From: Alphaproteobacteria bacterium
GTDB taxonomy: Bacteria; Pseudomonadota; Alphaproteobacteria; Acetobacterales; Acetobacteraceae
Length of the DNA: 35,029 bases
NCBI GenBank assembly: GCA_026400775.1
Contig: JAPLOK010000211.1
Location: 1-35,029, forward strand
Direction of reading: 5' to 3'
Below are positions 7,815 through 15,269 of this stretch, in pieces (within the stretch, counting starts at the first letter, position 1; the number at the start of each line of letters is the position of its first letter). The position numbers were made by a program, and so were the translations under genes. The notes under the pieces were generated by a model. The model was not told the origin of the DNA, made no database searches, and saw only the letters and a program-made list of their open reading frames with translations.

Positions 7815-8858
7815 ATGAACGAAACGACAAAACCGATCCTGCGTGCTCTGGCCGGCGAACCGGTCTGGCCGCCACCGGCCTGGATGATGCGCCAGGCCGG
7901 CCGCCATCTCCCTGAATACAAGGCTACACGGGCCGAGGCTGGGAGCTTCCTGGCACTCGCAACCACGCCACATCTGGCGGCTGAGGTGACGCTGCAACCG
8001 GTGCGCCGCTATGGCATGGACGGCGCCATCCTCTTCAGCGACATCCTGATGGTGCCCTGGGCGCTCGGCCAGAAGCTGTGGATGGAGGAGGGTGAAGGCC
8101 CTCGCCTGGAACCCATCCAGGACATGGCCGCTCTTTCCCGCCTGGACCCCGGCCGCCTGCGCGGTGAGGCACAATGCATCTTCGACACCGTCACCCTGAC
8201 CCGCAACGCGCTGGATGAAGCCTGCAGCCGCACCACCTTGCTGGGCTTTGCAGGCAGCCCCTTCACCGTCGCCTGCTACATGATCGAGGGCCGCGGCGGA
8301 TCGGATTTCGCCTTTACCCGGCATCTCGCCTACACGGACCCCGCATTTTTCGGCCGCCTGATCCGCATTCTGACCGATGCCACGGTGGAATACCTGTTGG
8401 GCCAGGTGGAAGCGGGCGCCGAGGCGCTAATGCTGTTCGACAGCTGGTCGGGCCTGCTCTCGCCCAGCCAGTTCCGGCGCTGGGTGATCGAGCCCACGGC
8501 GAATATCCGCCGTGCCATCGGCCAGGCCGCGCCACTTATCCCGATGATTGGGTTTCCGCGCCTGGCGGGGTCGATGTTCGGGGATTACGCGGCCCGCACC
8601 GGCATGCAGGGCCTGGCCATGGACACCCACATGGACCCGCGCTGGGCTGCACAGCAGATCCCGGCTGAGATGGCGTTGCAGGGCAATCTGGACCCGCTGG
8701 CCTTGATCGCCGGCGGTGTCGCGCTGGAGACTGAGGCCCGGGCGCTGCTCGCGGCCATGCGCGGCCGGCCCTACATCTTCAATCTGGGCCATGGGATCGA
8801 GAAGGAAACGCCCATCGAACACGTGATGGCACTGCTTCGTCTGGTCCGCGGGGGTTGA
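7815..8858 (+). CDS. hemE: Uroporphyrinogen decarboxylase
   Basis: This 347-residue HemE converts uroporphyrinogen III to coproporphyrinogen III by four decarboxylations in the cytoplasm. The signature PAWMMRQAGRHLPEYKATR lies near residues 20-40 and carries the active-site Arg residues. GFAGSPFTVACYMIEGRG, LFDSWSGLLSP and FNLGHGIEKETPIEHV are also family blocks. The ATG at 7815 is preferred because the family N-terminus (NETTKPILRAL) begins there; the frame is open from 7716 but crosses the putative origin. It is the first gene of the rightward heme group (hemE, hemH, later hemJ), 31 bp before hemH. Confidence 0.96.
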   Translation: MNETTKPILRALAGEPVWPPPAWMMRQAGRHLPEYKATRAEAGSFLALATTPHLAAEVTLQPVRRYGMDGAILFSDILMVPWALGQKLWMEEGEGPRLEPIQDMAALSRLDPGRLRGEAQCIFDTVTLTRNALDEACSRTTLLGFAGSPFTVACYMIEGRGGSDFAFTRHLAYTDPAFFGRLIRILTDATVEYLLGQVEAGAEALMLFDSWSGLLSPSQFRRWVIEPTANIRRAIGQAAPLIPMIGFPRLAGSMFGDYAARTGMQGLAMDTHMDPRWAAQQIPAEMALQGNLDPLALIAGGVALETEARALLAAMRGRPYIFNLGHGIEKETPIEHVMALLRLVRGG

Positions 8859-8889
8859 ACTCCGCGCCCAGGGGGGTATCTGCGGCGTA

Positions 8890-9972
8890 ATGACCGCCGA
8901 CACCGCCCGCCGCGAGAAGATCGCCCTTGTCCTGCTGAACCTGGGCGGGCCGGATGCACCGGAATCGGTGCGCCCGTTCCTCGAGAACCTGTTCACGGAC
9001 CCTGCCATCCTGCGCGTGCCTGGTTTCATCCGGCCATGGCTGGGCAAGTTCATCGCGCGCCGGCGCACCAAGGCGGCGTTGGAAAACTACATGGTCCTGG
9101 GCGGCAAGTCGCCGCTGCTGGAATTGACGATCGAGCAAGGCCAGTCGCTGGATGCCGCGCTCGCGGGGGACGAGCCGGAATTCCGTTGCTTTGTTGCGAT
9201 GCGCTACTGGCACCCATTCTCGGATGAAGCGGCCGCCGCGGTGAAGGCATGGGGCGCGGATCGCGTCTTGCTGGTGCCGCTCTATCCACAGTTTTCCACC
9301 ACCACCACGGGCAGCAGCATGCTGGCCTGGGACGTGGCGGCGCAGAAGATCGGGCTCTCGGTGCCGACGCAGACGCTCTGCTGCTGGCATTCCGATAGTG
9401 GCTTCGCCGAGGCCACGGCGCGCATCGTCAAGGATGCCTATGACAAGGCGCGGGCCGAGCTCGCGCCGGAGATCCCGCTGCGCGTGCTGTTCAGCGCGCA
9501 TGGCCTGCCCGAGACCATCGTAAAGCAGGGCGATCCCTACCAATGGCAGGTCGAGCAGACGGTGTTGCGCGTGGTTGATGCGCTAGCGATGCCGGGGCTG
9601 GACTGGATCACCTGCTACCAGTCCCGCGTGACGCCCCAGAAATGGATCGGGCCCGCGACCGAGGCCGAGATCGAACGCGCGGGCGAGGAGAAGGTTGGCA
9701 TCCTGATCGTGCCGATTGCCTTCGTCTCCGAGCATTCGGAAACCCTGGTGGAGCTGGATGTGGAATACCGCGAGGAGGCCGATGAATTCGGCGTCCCCGG
9801 GTATTTCCGCGCCCCCGCCCAGAACAGCGACCGGGCCTTCATCGAGGCGCTGGCCGGGCTGGTACGCCGCACTCTGGCCAGCGAGCGGAAGCTGTGCAGC
9901 TTCGCCGGTGGCAGGCAATGCCCGAAGATGCATGGCGATTGTCCGCATGCGAAGCTGAAGCAGGCGGCGTGA
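8890..9972 (+). CDS. hemH: Ferrochelatase
   Basis: This 360-residue ferrochelatase inserts Fe2+ into protoporphyrin IX, the last step of heme synthesis. The start KIALVLLNLGGPDAPESV is typical. The metal-site His204 (FSAHGLPE) and Glu284 (SEHSETLVELDVEY) are present. The C-terminal tail has three Cys (C336, C344, C351) and resembles the extension that binds a [2Fe-2S] cluster in Caulobacter-type and some other bacterial ferrochelatases; cluster binding is inferred. The ATG at 8890 lies 31 bp after hemE and has a purine/G-rich leader. The stop codon overlaps the next gene's GTG (GTGA), so translation is probably coupled. Confidence 0.95.
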   Translation: MTADTARREKIALVLLNLGGPDAPESVRPFLENLFTDPAILRVPGFIRPWLGKFIARRRTKAALENYMVLGGKSPLLELTIEQGQSLDAALAGDEPEFRCFVAMRYWHPFSDEAAAAVKAWGADRVLLVPLYPQFSTTTTGSSMLAWDVAAQKIGLSVPTQTLCCWHSDSGFAEATARIVKDAYDKARAELAPEIPLRVLFSAHGLPETIVKQGDPYQWQVEQTVLRVVDALAMPGLDWITCYQSRVTPQKWIGPATEAEIERAGEEKVGILIVPIAFVSEHSETLVELDVEYREEADEFGVPGYFRAPAQNSDRAFIEALAGLVRRTLASERKLCSFAGGRQCPKMHGDCPHAKLKQAA

Positions 9973-10607
9973 TCGGCGCCGTCCTGTTCGACTGCGACGG
10001 CGTCCTCGCAGACACCGAATTGCTGGTCAACCAGCTGGTTGCGGTGGAACTGACCGCGCGCGGTTGGGTGATGGATGCGGCCGATGCTCGGCGGCAATTC
10101 CTGGGCCTTGCCTGGCCCGACATACGGCCCCTGGTGGAGGCCCGCACCGGTCCGCTGCCTCCAGGCTGGGAACAGGGCTTCGGCCATCGCATCGCGGAAT
10201 TGCTGGCGCGTGAGACCATGCCGGTCGATGGCGCGCTGGATGCGGTGCGGCATGTGGCAGCAAGGCTGCCGGTGGCGGTGGCGTCCAATTCGTCGCGCGA
10301 GGAACTGGCCACCAAGATGGCAAGGCTGGGCTTGGCGGAGCTCTTCGGCCCGCGGGTGTTCTCCTTCGAGGATGTGTCGCGCCCCAAGCCCGCACCCGAC
10401 ATCTACCTGGCCGCGGCGCACGCCTGCGGCGTGGAACCCGCCCGCTGTGTGGTGGTGGAGGACAGCGTGACCGGCGTGCGAGCTGGCAGGGCGGCGGGCT
10501 GCATCGTGATGGGTCTTGCCCATGAAACGCCGGCCGAGACCCTGCATGCCGCGGGTGCCATACCCTTCTTTGGAATGGCGGATCTGCCGGAGTTGCTCTG
10601 CCTGTAG
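9969..10607 (+). CDS. HAD-superfamily hydrolase (phosphoglycolate phosphatase/beta-phosphoglucomutase-like)
   Basis: The 212-residue protein has all HAD motifs: VLFDCDGVLADTE (nucleophile and acid Asp) at the N-terminus, VASNSSREEL (motif II Ser), RPKPAPDIYLAAA (motif III Lys) and VVEDSVTGVRAG (motif IV acidic pair). The helical cap between motifs I and II is short, as in subclass I phosphatases and phosphoglucomutases. The GTG at 9969 is chosen because it overlaps the hemH stop codon and the HAD start follows at once; the frame is open upstream inside hemH. The substrate is not determinable. The position next to hemH suggests shared expression rather than a heme role. Confidence 0.88.
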   Translation: MIGAVLFDCDGVLADTELLVNQLVAVELTARGWVMDAADARRQFLGLAWPDIRPLVEARTGPLPPGWEQGFGHRIAELLARETMPVDGALDAVRHVAARLPVAVASNSSREELATKMARLGLAELFGPRVFSFEDVSRPKPAPDIYLAAAHACGVEPARCVVVEDSVTGVRAGRAAGCIVMGLAHETPAETLHAAGAIPFFGMADLPELLCL

Positions 10608-10860
10608 CGCCAGGACCACCGCGCCGAGCTTGCGCCATGACATGATGCTGAGGTCACGCGCGCCGAAGACCACCCGGATGTGCCGCCCCTGAGGGTCCAG
10701 CGCGGTGTGCCAGGGCAGGGGATCTGCGCCGCCGAGAGGTCCAGCGGGATATCAGCGCGGCCTGGCCGATCGCGGCTGGCGATGCCGAACGCCGCCTGCC
10801 GCCGATTCGCTTGCCGAAGTGGCTGGTGTTCGACATTCTGGGAAGAGCCTGTCGGCCCGG
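10608..10860 (-). other. Gene-free stretch with a possible degraded minus-strand gene
   Basis: This is the first part of a 358-base stretch (10608-10965) without an intact gene. On the minus strand three frames each give short protein-like pieces. One starts with ATG at about 10833 (MSNTSHFGKRIGGR), another reads QAAFGIASRDRPGRADIPLD, and a third reads DPQGRHIRVVFGARDLSIMS and SWRKLGAVVLALQ before running into the HAD gene. Joined by frameshifts they would form one small protein of about 70-80 residues, so a decayed gene is possible. No family is recognised. Confidence 0.25.
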
Positions 10861-10955
10861 TAGAGCATGATCCGCGAAGGCGGAATCGCCCGCGCAATGA
10901 ATCATTCTTGCATAGCGGCTACAGCGTGTTTCCGTGAAACGGGATCACGCTGTAG
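10861..10955. repeat. Palindromic extragenic element ahead of the Bug receptor gene
   Basis: TAGAGCATGATCCG begins a block with two potential hairpins. The second is strong: CTACAGCGTG (10919-10928) pairs perfectly with CACGCTGTAG (10946-10955), and the inner TTCCGT/ACGGGA bases extend the stem after one mismatch. Sequences of this kind (GAGCATGATC and GCGTGATCCCGTTTCACGG) recur as short dispersed palindromes in alphaproteobacterial genomes, which is from memory. It ends 10 bases before the ATG of the next gene, so it could influence its translation. Confidence 0.5.
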
Positions 10956-10965
10956 GCTTCGCGCC

Positions 10966-11898
10966 ATGAGGAAGCTGCTGATCATTCTGCTGGCGCTGGC
11001 CAGCCCCGCCTTCGCCCAGGAGGCCTGGCCGTCGCGGCCCATCCAGCTGATCATTCCGTTCCCGCCTGGTGGCAACACTGACCTGATGGCCCGCGCCCTG
11101 CAAGCCGAGCTGTCCCGCGCGCTGGGGCAGAGTGTGGTGGCGGTCAATCGCGGCGGGGCCGCGGGTGCGATCGGCAATGCCGAGCTGCACCGCGCCCGGC
11201 CAGATGGCTACACGATCGGGCTGTCGCCCAACAACGCCATCACCACGCAGCCCTTCATGCAGGCCACGCCCTATCAGGCGGACCAGTTCCGCTATCTGTG
11301 CCTGGTGTATGACAACCCGCAGGTGCTGATCCTGGGCCGCAATGCGCCGTTCTCAGACATGGCGGGGATGATCGCTCTGGCCCGCACCGGGCCTGAGGCG
11401 CTGGTCTATGGTGTGCCGGGCATGGGCAGCACGCAGCACATCCTGATGGCGCAGCTGCTGCGTGCGGCGGGTGTGCGTGGCCTGGCGGTGCCTTTCACCG
11501 GCGCGGGGCCCATGGCCACCGCGGCGCTGGGCGGGCAGATCATGGCCTTCGTGGAGGCCGCCACCATCCCGGCCAGCACCGGGCTGACCGCGCTTGCGGT
11601 GCTGAACGCCACTCGGATGCCGGGCCTGCCGGAGCTGCGCACCACCACCGAACTCGGAATCCCGATGACCGGCAGCACCTATGGCGGGTTGCTGGCGCCG
11701 GCCAACTTGCCGGATGCGATCGCCACGCGAATCGAGGCTGCCTGCGCTACTGCTGTGGCCAGTGACGGTTTCCGCGCCGCTGCTGAACGGCTGAACGCCG
11801 GGCCCGCTTTCCTGCCCGGCACTGCCTTCCGTGAACGTTTCCTGGCTGAAGCAGCCATCAACCAGGCGCTGCTGCGCGAATTGGGATTGTCGAACTGA
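10966..11898 (+). CDS. Bug-type tripartite tricarboxylate transporter substrate-binding protein
   Basis: This 310-residue periplasmic receptor starts with a clear Sec signal peptide (MRKLLIILLALASPAFA, cut before QEAWPSRPI). The family start RPIQLIIPFPPGGNTDLMARALQ is typical of Bug/TctC proteins, which capture small carboxylates. The chosen ATG at 10966 begins the signal peptide; the frame is open from 10867 but crosses the palindromic element. No TctA/TctB membrane genes are nearby, which is common for these expanded families. It sits between the HAD gene and hemJ and overlaps hemJ's start codon (TGATG), so it seems to have been inserted into the heme gene group. The ligand is unknown. Confidence 0.92.
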   Translation: MRKLLIILLALASPAFAQEAWPSRPIQLIIPFPPGGNTDLMARALQAELSRALGQSVVAVNRGGAAGAIGNAELHRARPDGYTIGLSPNNAITTQPFMQATPYQADQFRYLCLVYDNPQVLILGRNAPFSDMAGMIALARTGPEALVYGVPGMGSTQHILMAQLLRAAGVRGLAVPFTGAGPMATAALGGQIMAFVEAATIPASTGLTALAVLNATRMPGLPELRTTTELGIPMTGSTYGGLLAPANLPDAIATRIEAACATAVASDGFRAAAERLNAGPAFLPGTAFRERFLAEAAINQALLRELGLSN

Positions 11899-12350
11899 TG
11901 CTGGATGTCTTGTCGGGAGCCTATCTCTGGGTGAAGGCGCTGCACGTGATGGCGGTGATGGCCTGGATGGCTGGGCTGTTCTACCTGCCTCGGCTGTATG
12001 TGTACCACATGCAGATCGCACCGGGTGGCGCGGAGCATGCGCGCTTCGTGGTGATGGAACGCCGCCTGCTGCGCGCCATCATGAACCCTTCGATGATCGC
12101 GGCCTGGCTGTTCGGGCTGATCATGGTGCTCTCCCCCCCGGGCTTGGGTTTCTGGTCCAGCGGGTGGTGGCATGTGAAGCTTCTGGGAGTGATCGCGATG
12201 ACCGGGTTCCACATGTACCTGGCGAAGGCCCGCCGCCAGTTCGAAGCGGATCAGCGCCCTGGCAGCAACGTGTTCTGGCGCGCCGTGAACGAGGTACCGA
12301 CGCTGCTGATGATCGTGATCGTCATCATGGTGATCGTGAAGCCGTTCTGA
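11898..12350 (+). CDS. hemJ: Protoporphyrinogen oxidase HemJ
   Basis: This 150-residue membrane protein of the HemJ (UPF0093) family performs the six-electron oxidation of protoporphyrinogen IX to protoporphyrin IX in many alphaproteobacteria lacking HemG/HemY. Visible family features are LWVKALHVMAVMAWMAGLFY with His16, LPRLYVYH, a WHVKLLGVIAMTGFHMYL helix, and a final hydrophobic helix at the C-terminus; about four membrane segments are predicted. The start codon overlaps the Bug receptor stop (TGATG), so translation may be coupled. With hemE and hemH close by it completes a late heme set. The EAL gene converges from the right with only 12 bp between stop codons. Confidence 0.9.
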   Translation: MLDVLSGAYLWVKALHVMAVMAWMAGLFYLPRLYVYHMQIAPGGAEHARFVVMERRLLRAIMNPSMIAAWLFGLIMVLSPPGLGFWSSGWWHVKLLGVIAMTGFHMYLAKARRQFEADQRPGSNVFWRAVNEVPTLLMIVIVIMVIVKPF

Positions 12351-12362
12351 AGCGGGAGCTGA

Positions 12363-14006
12363 TCATTTCCATTGCTCGTCCGAGACCTCCTTGCGCCGCG
12401 CCGCCTTGGGCGGCAGCGGCGGCGTGATGGCGCCGGGCCGGCCGAGATGCCAGCCCTGGCCATAGGACACGCCCAGCGAGGCCATGGTGGTGACATGCGC
12501 CTCCGTCTCGATGCGTTCGGCGATGACCTTGGCACCCACCGCCAGCGACAGATCGACCATGGAGGCGACGAAGCTGCGGTCGCGCTCACCGGTCATGGCG
12601 GCTTCGACGAAGCTGCCATCGATCTTCACGAAATCCACCGGGAAGGCCTTGAGGTAGCGGAAGGCCGCTGCACCGGCGCCGAAATCATCCAGGCAGGTCG
12701 GGATGCCGCGATCGCGAAGGGCAATGATGGTGGCCACCGCTGCCTGTTCGTGTTCGATTTCAGCGCTTTCGGTCAGCTCCACCATCAGCCGTTCGGCGTA
12801 GGCCGGCAAGTTGTCCAGCCTGGTGGAGACCTGCTGGCGGAACTCGGCGCTCTGCATGGACAGGCCGGACATGTTGATCGCGATGCGCTGCGAGCCGCTC
12901 AGCAGCGGAAAGCTTGCGGCGGCCTGGTCCAGCACCGCCAGATCCAGTTCCTCCGTCAGGCCGACCATCTCGGCCAGGTTGACGAATTCGGCAGGCCCCT
13001 GGCCATTGCCGAGCATGCCCTTGTGCGGACGCAGCAGCGCTTCGTAGTGATGCAGCACGCGGTTATGCAGGTCCAGGATGGGTTGGAATTGCAGCGTGAA
13101 GCGACGCTCGCGCAGCGCGCGGCGGAAGGTTTCAGCGCGTTCGCCGACATCTGCGACGAAGGCGGCGATGCCCTTGTCGAAGCCGGCATCGCGCAGCCCA
13201 TCTGTCCCGCCGGTGGCGAAGGTGGAAAGGCATGCCCGCACCGCGCGCACCACCTGCGCGGGATTGAGCCCCGTAGCATCCAGCGCAATGGCGCCGAGCT
13301 TCAGCACCCGGACCATATCCTGCTCCGGCATAGCGTGCTGGAGGGCTGCCATGATCTCATCCATGGCTGGCATGGGCTGGCCGGCGCGCGGCAGCACGCC
13401 GAAGCGGCCGGGCGCCACTTCGGCCGAGACGAAGGCACTGGACAGGGTATTGTTCAAGACGTTGCTGATGGCCGGTTGCAGCGCCGAATGGCCCGAGCGC
13501 AATTCGATCACGCTCAACCGGTCGGGCCCGGGAGCACCCTGGGCTGCGCTGCGCAGCTGGCTTTCAACCTGCTGCAACAGCCCCGCGGCCCCGCGCCCGC
13601 CTGGGCGCCTGCGATCGGGCGTGGAGGGTGGCTGACCGAAGCTGATGCAGAGCCGTGGTGTATGGCCCGGCAGCACAAGATGCAGGCCGGATACGACGAT
13701 CATGGAGCCCTTCTGGTCCGCCAGCCGTACCATTTGCGGCTCCAGCCGGCCGCGCAAGGGCATCATGGACAGCTCGGCGGCCAAGCCCTCCCGTTCCTCG
13801 GGCGCGAGTAGGTCGAGCAACGAGGTGCCGGTTAGCTGCTCAGGCGAGCGGCCGAAACGGGCACGGAAGGCGCCGGTGGCGAAGAAGATCAACCCATCTT
13901 CGGAGCATTCCAGGAGCATATCAGCTGAGGCGAAGGCGAAAGCGACAAAGCGTTCGCGCTCACCCAAAGGGCGTGTTCCATCCGGCATGAGTGGATAATC
14001 CGCCAT
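12363..14006 (-). CDS. EAL-domain cyclic-di-GMP phosphodiesterase with N-terminal PAS-like region
   Basis: This 547-residue cytoplasmic protein has an N-terminal PAS-like segment (about 20-125: FASADMLLECSEDGLIFFAT... SPEQLTGTSLLDLL), a linker region (about 150-290) and an EAL domain (about 295-535). The catalytic set appears complete: E322 in EALLRP, N378, E410, D440-D441 in DDFGAG, K461 in VKIDGSF, E497/E500 and Q517. An active hydrolase turning c-di-GMP into pGpG is therefore likely. No GGDEF domain or membrane helix is seen. The ATG at 14006 lies close to the neighbouring RNase D stop (14027), same strand, so co-transcription is possible. The signal sensed by the PAS region is unknown. 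Confidence 0.92.
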   Translation of the reverse strand: MADYPLMPDGTRPLGERERFVAFAFASADMLLECSEDGLIFFATGAFRARFGRSPEQLTGTSLLDLLAPEEREGLAAELSMMPLRGRLEPQMVRLADQKGSMIVVSGLHLVLPGHTPRLCISFGQPPSTPDRRRPGGRGAAGLLQQVESQLRSAAQGAPGPDRLSVIELRSGHSALQPAISNVLNNTLSSAFVSAEVAPGRFGVLPRAGQPMPAMDEIMAALQHAMPEQDMVRVLKLGAIALDATGLNPAQVVRAVRACLSTFATGGTDGLRDAGFDKGIAAFVADVGERAETFRRALRERRFTLQFQPILDLHNRVLHHYEALLRPHKGMLGNGQGPAEFVNLAEMVGLTEELDLAVLDQAAASFPLLSGSQRIAINMSGLSMQSAEFRQQVSTRLDNLPAYAERLMVELTESAEIEHEQAAVATIIALRDRGIPTCLDDFGAGAAAFRYLKAFPVDFVKIDGSFVEAAMTGERDRSFVASMVDLSLAVGAKVIAERIETEAHVTTMASLGVSYGQGWHLGRPGAITPPLPPKAARRKEVSDEQWK

Positions 14007-14026
14007 CGGCGTAACCGAATGATGAA

Positions 14027-15208
14027 TCAGTCGCGAATGAGCTTCACCCGCCGCCCATCCACGCCCAGGGATAGCCGCCCTTCCTTCAGGGCCAGTGCGT
14101 CATCCCCGAACACCCGCCGGCGCCAGCCATGCAGTGCCGGCACGTCCGGCGCGCTGTCCGCGGCCAGGCGGTCCAGCTCCTCACTGCTGGCCAGCAGGCG
14201 GGGGGCTACGTCATGCTGTTCGGCCTTGGCTGCCAGCAGCACCTTCAGCAGCGCCACCAGCGCGGGGCTGGGCGAGGGGCCGTTGCGCTGTTCCTTGGGT
14301 AGCGGCAGTGCCTCTTCCGGCAGCTTCTTCGTTTCCGCGATCGCGGCCAGCAGTGACAGGCCCGATTTGCCTTTCGCGAAGCCTTCCGAGATGCCGCGCG
14401 CGCGCGACAATTCAGCGGGGTTACCCGGCATGGTGGCGGCGATTTCCAGCAGCGTCTCGTCCTTCACCAGGCGTTGGCGCGGGATGTTGATGCGCTGCGC
14501 CTCACGCTCGCGCCAGGCGGCGATGGCGCGCAGCACGCCCAGGAAGCGGCGGTTGTTGGTACGCGGGCGCAGGCGCTCCCAGGCGGTGTCGGGCTCGGTG
14601 ATATAGCCTGAGGCGTCTGCGAGCGCGGCCATTTCGTCGGCCACCCAATCCAGCCTGCCTTCCTCTTCCAGCTTGTCCAGCAGGGCTTCGTAGATGACGC
14701 GCAGATGCGTCACATCGGCGGCCGCATAGGCCACCTGCGCTTCCGACAAGGGCCGCGCGGACCAGTCGGAAAAGCGATGCGCCTTGTCGATCGCCGCACC
14801 CGCCAGGCCGCGCGCCAGGCTGTCATAGCTGGCCTGGTCACCAAAGCCCGCGACCATGGCGGCGATCTGGGTGTCGAACATCGGTGTCGGCACGGCGCCG
14901 TATTTCAGCAGGAAGATTTCCACGTCCTGCCGCGCGGCATGAAACACCTTGGTGACCCTGGGGTTGGACAGCAGATGCCCCAGCGGCGTCAGGTCCAGGC
15001 CCTCGGCCTGCGCGTCCACCACCGCCACATCCTGCGTGCCGCCGAGTTGCACGACGCATAATTCCGGCCAGTAGGTCCGTTCGCGCATGAATTCGGTGTC
15101 GATGGTGATGAATGGCTCATGCGCCAGGCGCTGGCACAATTCGGCCAGTTCCATGCTGGTGGTCACAAGGCGCGTGGGCGGGAATTCCGGCGGTGGGCGG
15201 CGGGACAT
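14027..15208 (-). CDS. rnd: Ribonuclease D
   Basis: This 393-residue RNase D is a 3'-5' exoribonuclease trimming tRNA and other RNA 3' ends. The DEDDy catalytic residues are visible: D37 and E39 in ITIDTEFMRERTYW, Asp in HAARQDVEIF, and Tyr/Asp in YAAADVTHL. An HRDC domain follows (about 210-290, NRRFLGVLRAIAAWREREAQ). The ATG at 15208 is preferred because the family N-terminus begins soon after; the frame is open to 15454 but there it overlaps the DUF1501 gene in another frame. The length is slightly above E. coli Rnd (375). It lies downstream of DUF1501, separated by an inverted-repeat gap. Confidence 0.94.
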   Translation of the reverse strand: MSRRPPPEFPPTRLVTTSMELAELCQRLAHEPFITIDTEFMRERTYWPELCVVQLGGTQDVAVVDAQAEGLDLTPLGHLLSNPRVTKVFHAARQDVEIFLLKYGAVPTPMFDTQIAAMVAGFGDQASYDSLARGLAGAAIDKAHRFSDWSARPLSEAQVAYAAADVTHLRVIYEALLDKLEEEGRLDWVADEMAALADASGYITEPDTAWERLRPRTNNRRFLGVLRAIAAWREREAQRINIPRQRLVKDETLLEIAATMPGNPAELSRARGISEGFAKGKSGLSLLAAIAETKKLPEEALPLPKEQRNGPSPSPALVALLKVLLAAKAEQHDVAPRLLASSEELDRLAADSAPDVPALHGWRRRVFGDDALALKEGRLSLGVDGRRVKLIRD

Positions 15209-15269
15209 GTTTTGCGCATGAACCTGTTGCGGCGGGGGCGCAAGGGGATGCGCATCAACCGCGCAAAAC
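15209..15269 (-). terminator. Nested inverted repeats between the DUF1501 gene and rnd
   Basis: GTTTTGCGC (15209-15217) and GCGCAAAAC (15261-15269) are perfect 9-bp arms around an inner hairpin TTGCG/CGCAA (15227-15243). The outer right arm lies in the last codons of the DUF1501 gene and the left arm touches the rnd start codon. It may shape the transcript between the two genes; no T run is seen. Confidence 0.3.

Noticed and set aside
12372-13811. 479-codon open frame opposite the EAL gene
   Set aside because: Composition-driven shadow; all EAL catalytic residues are on the minus strand.
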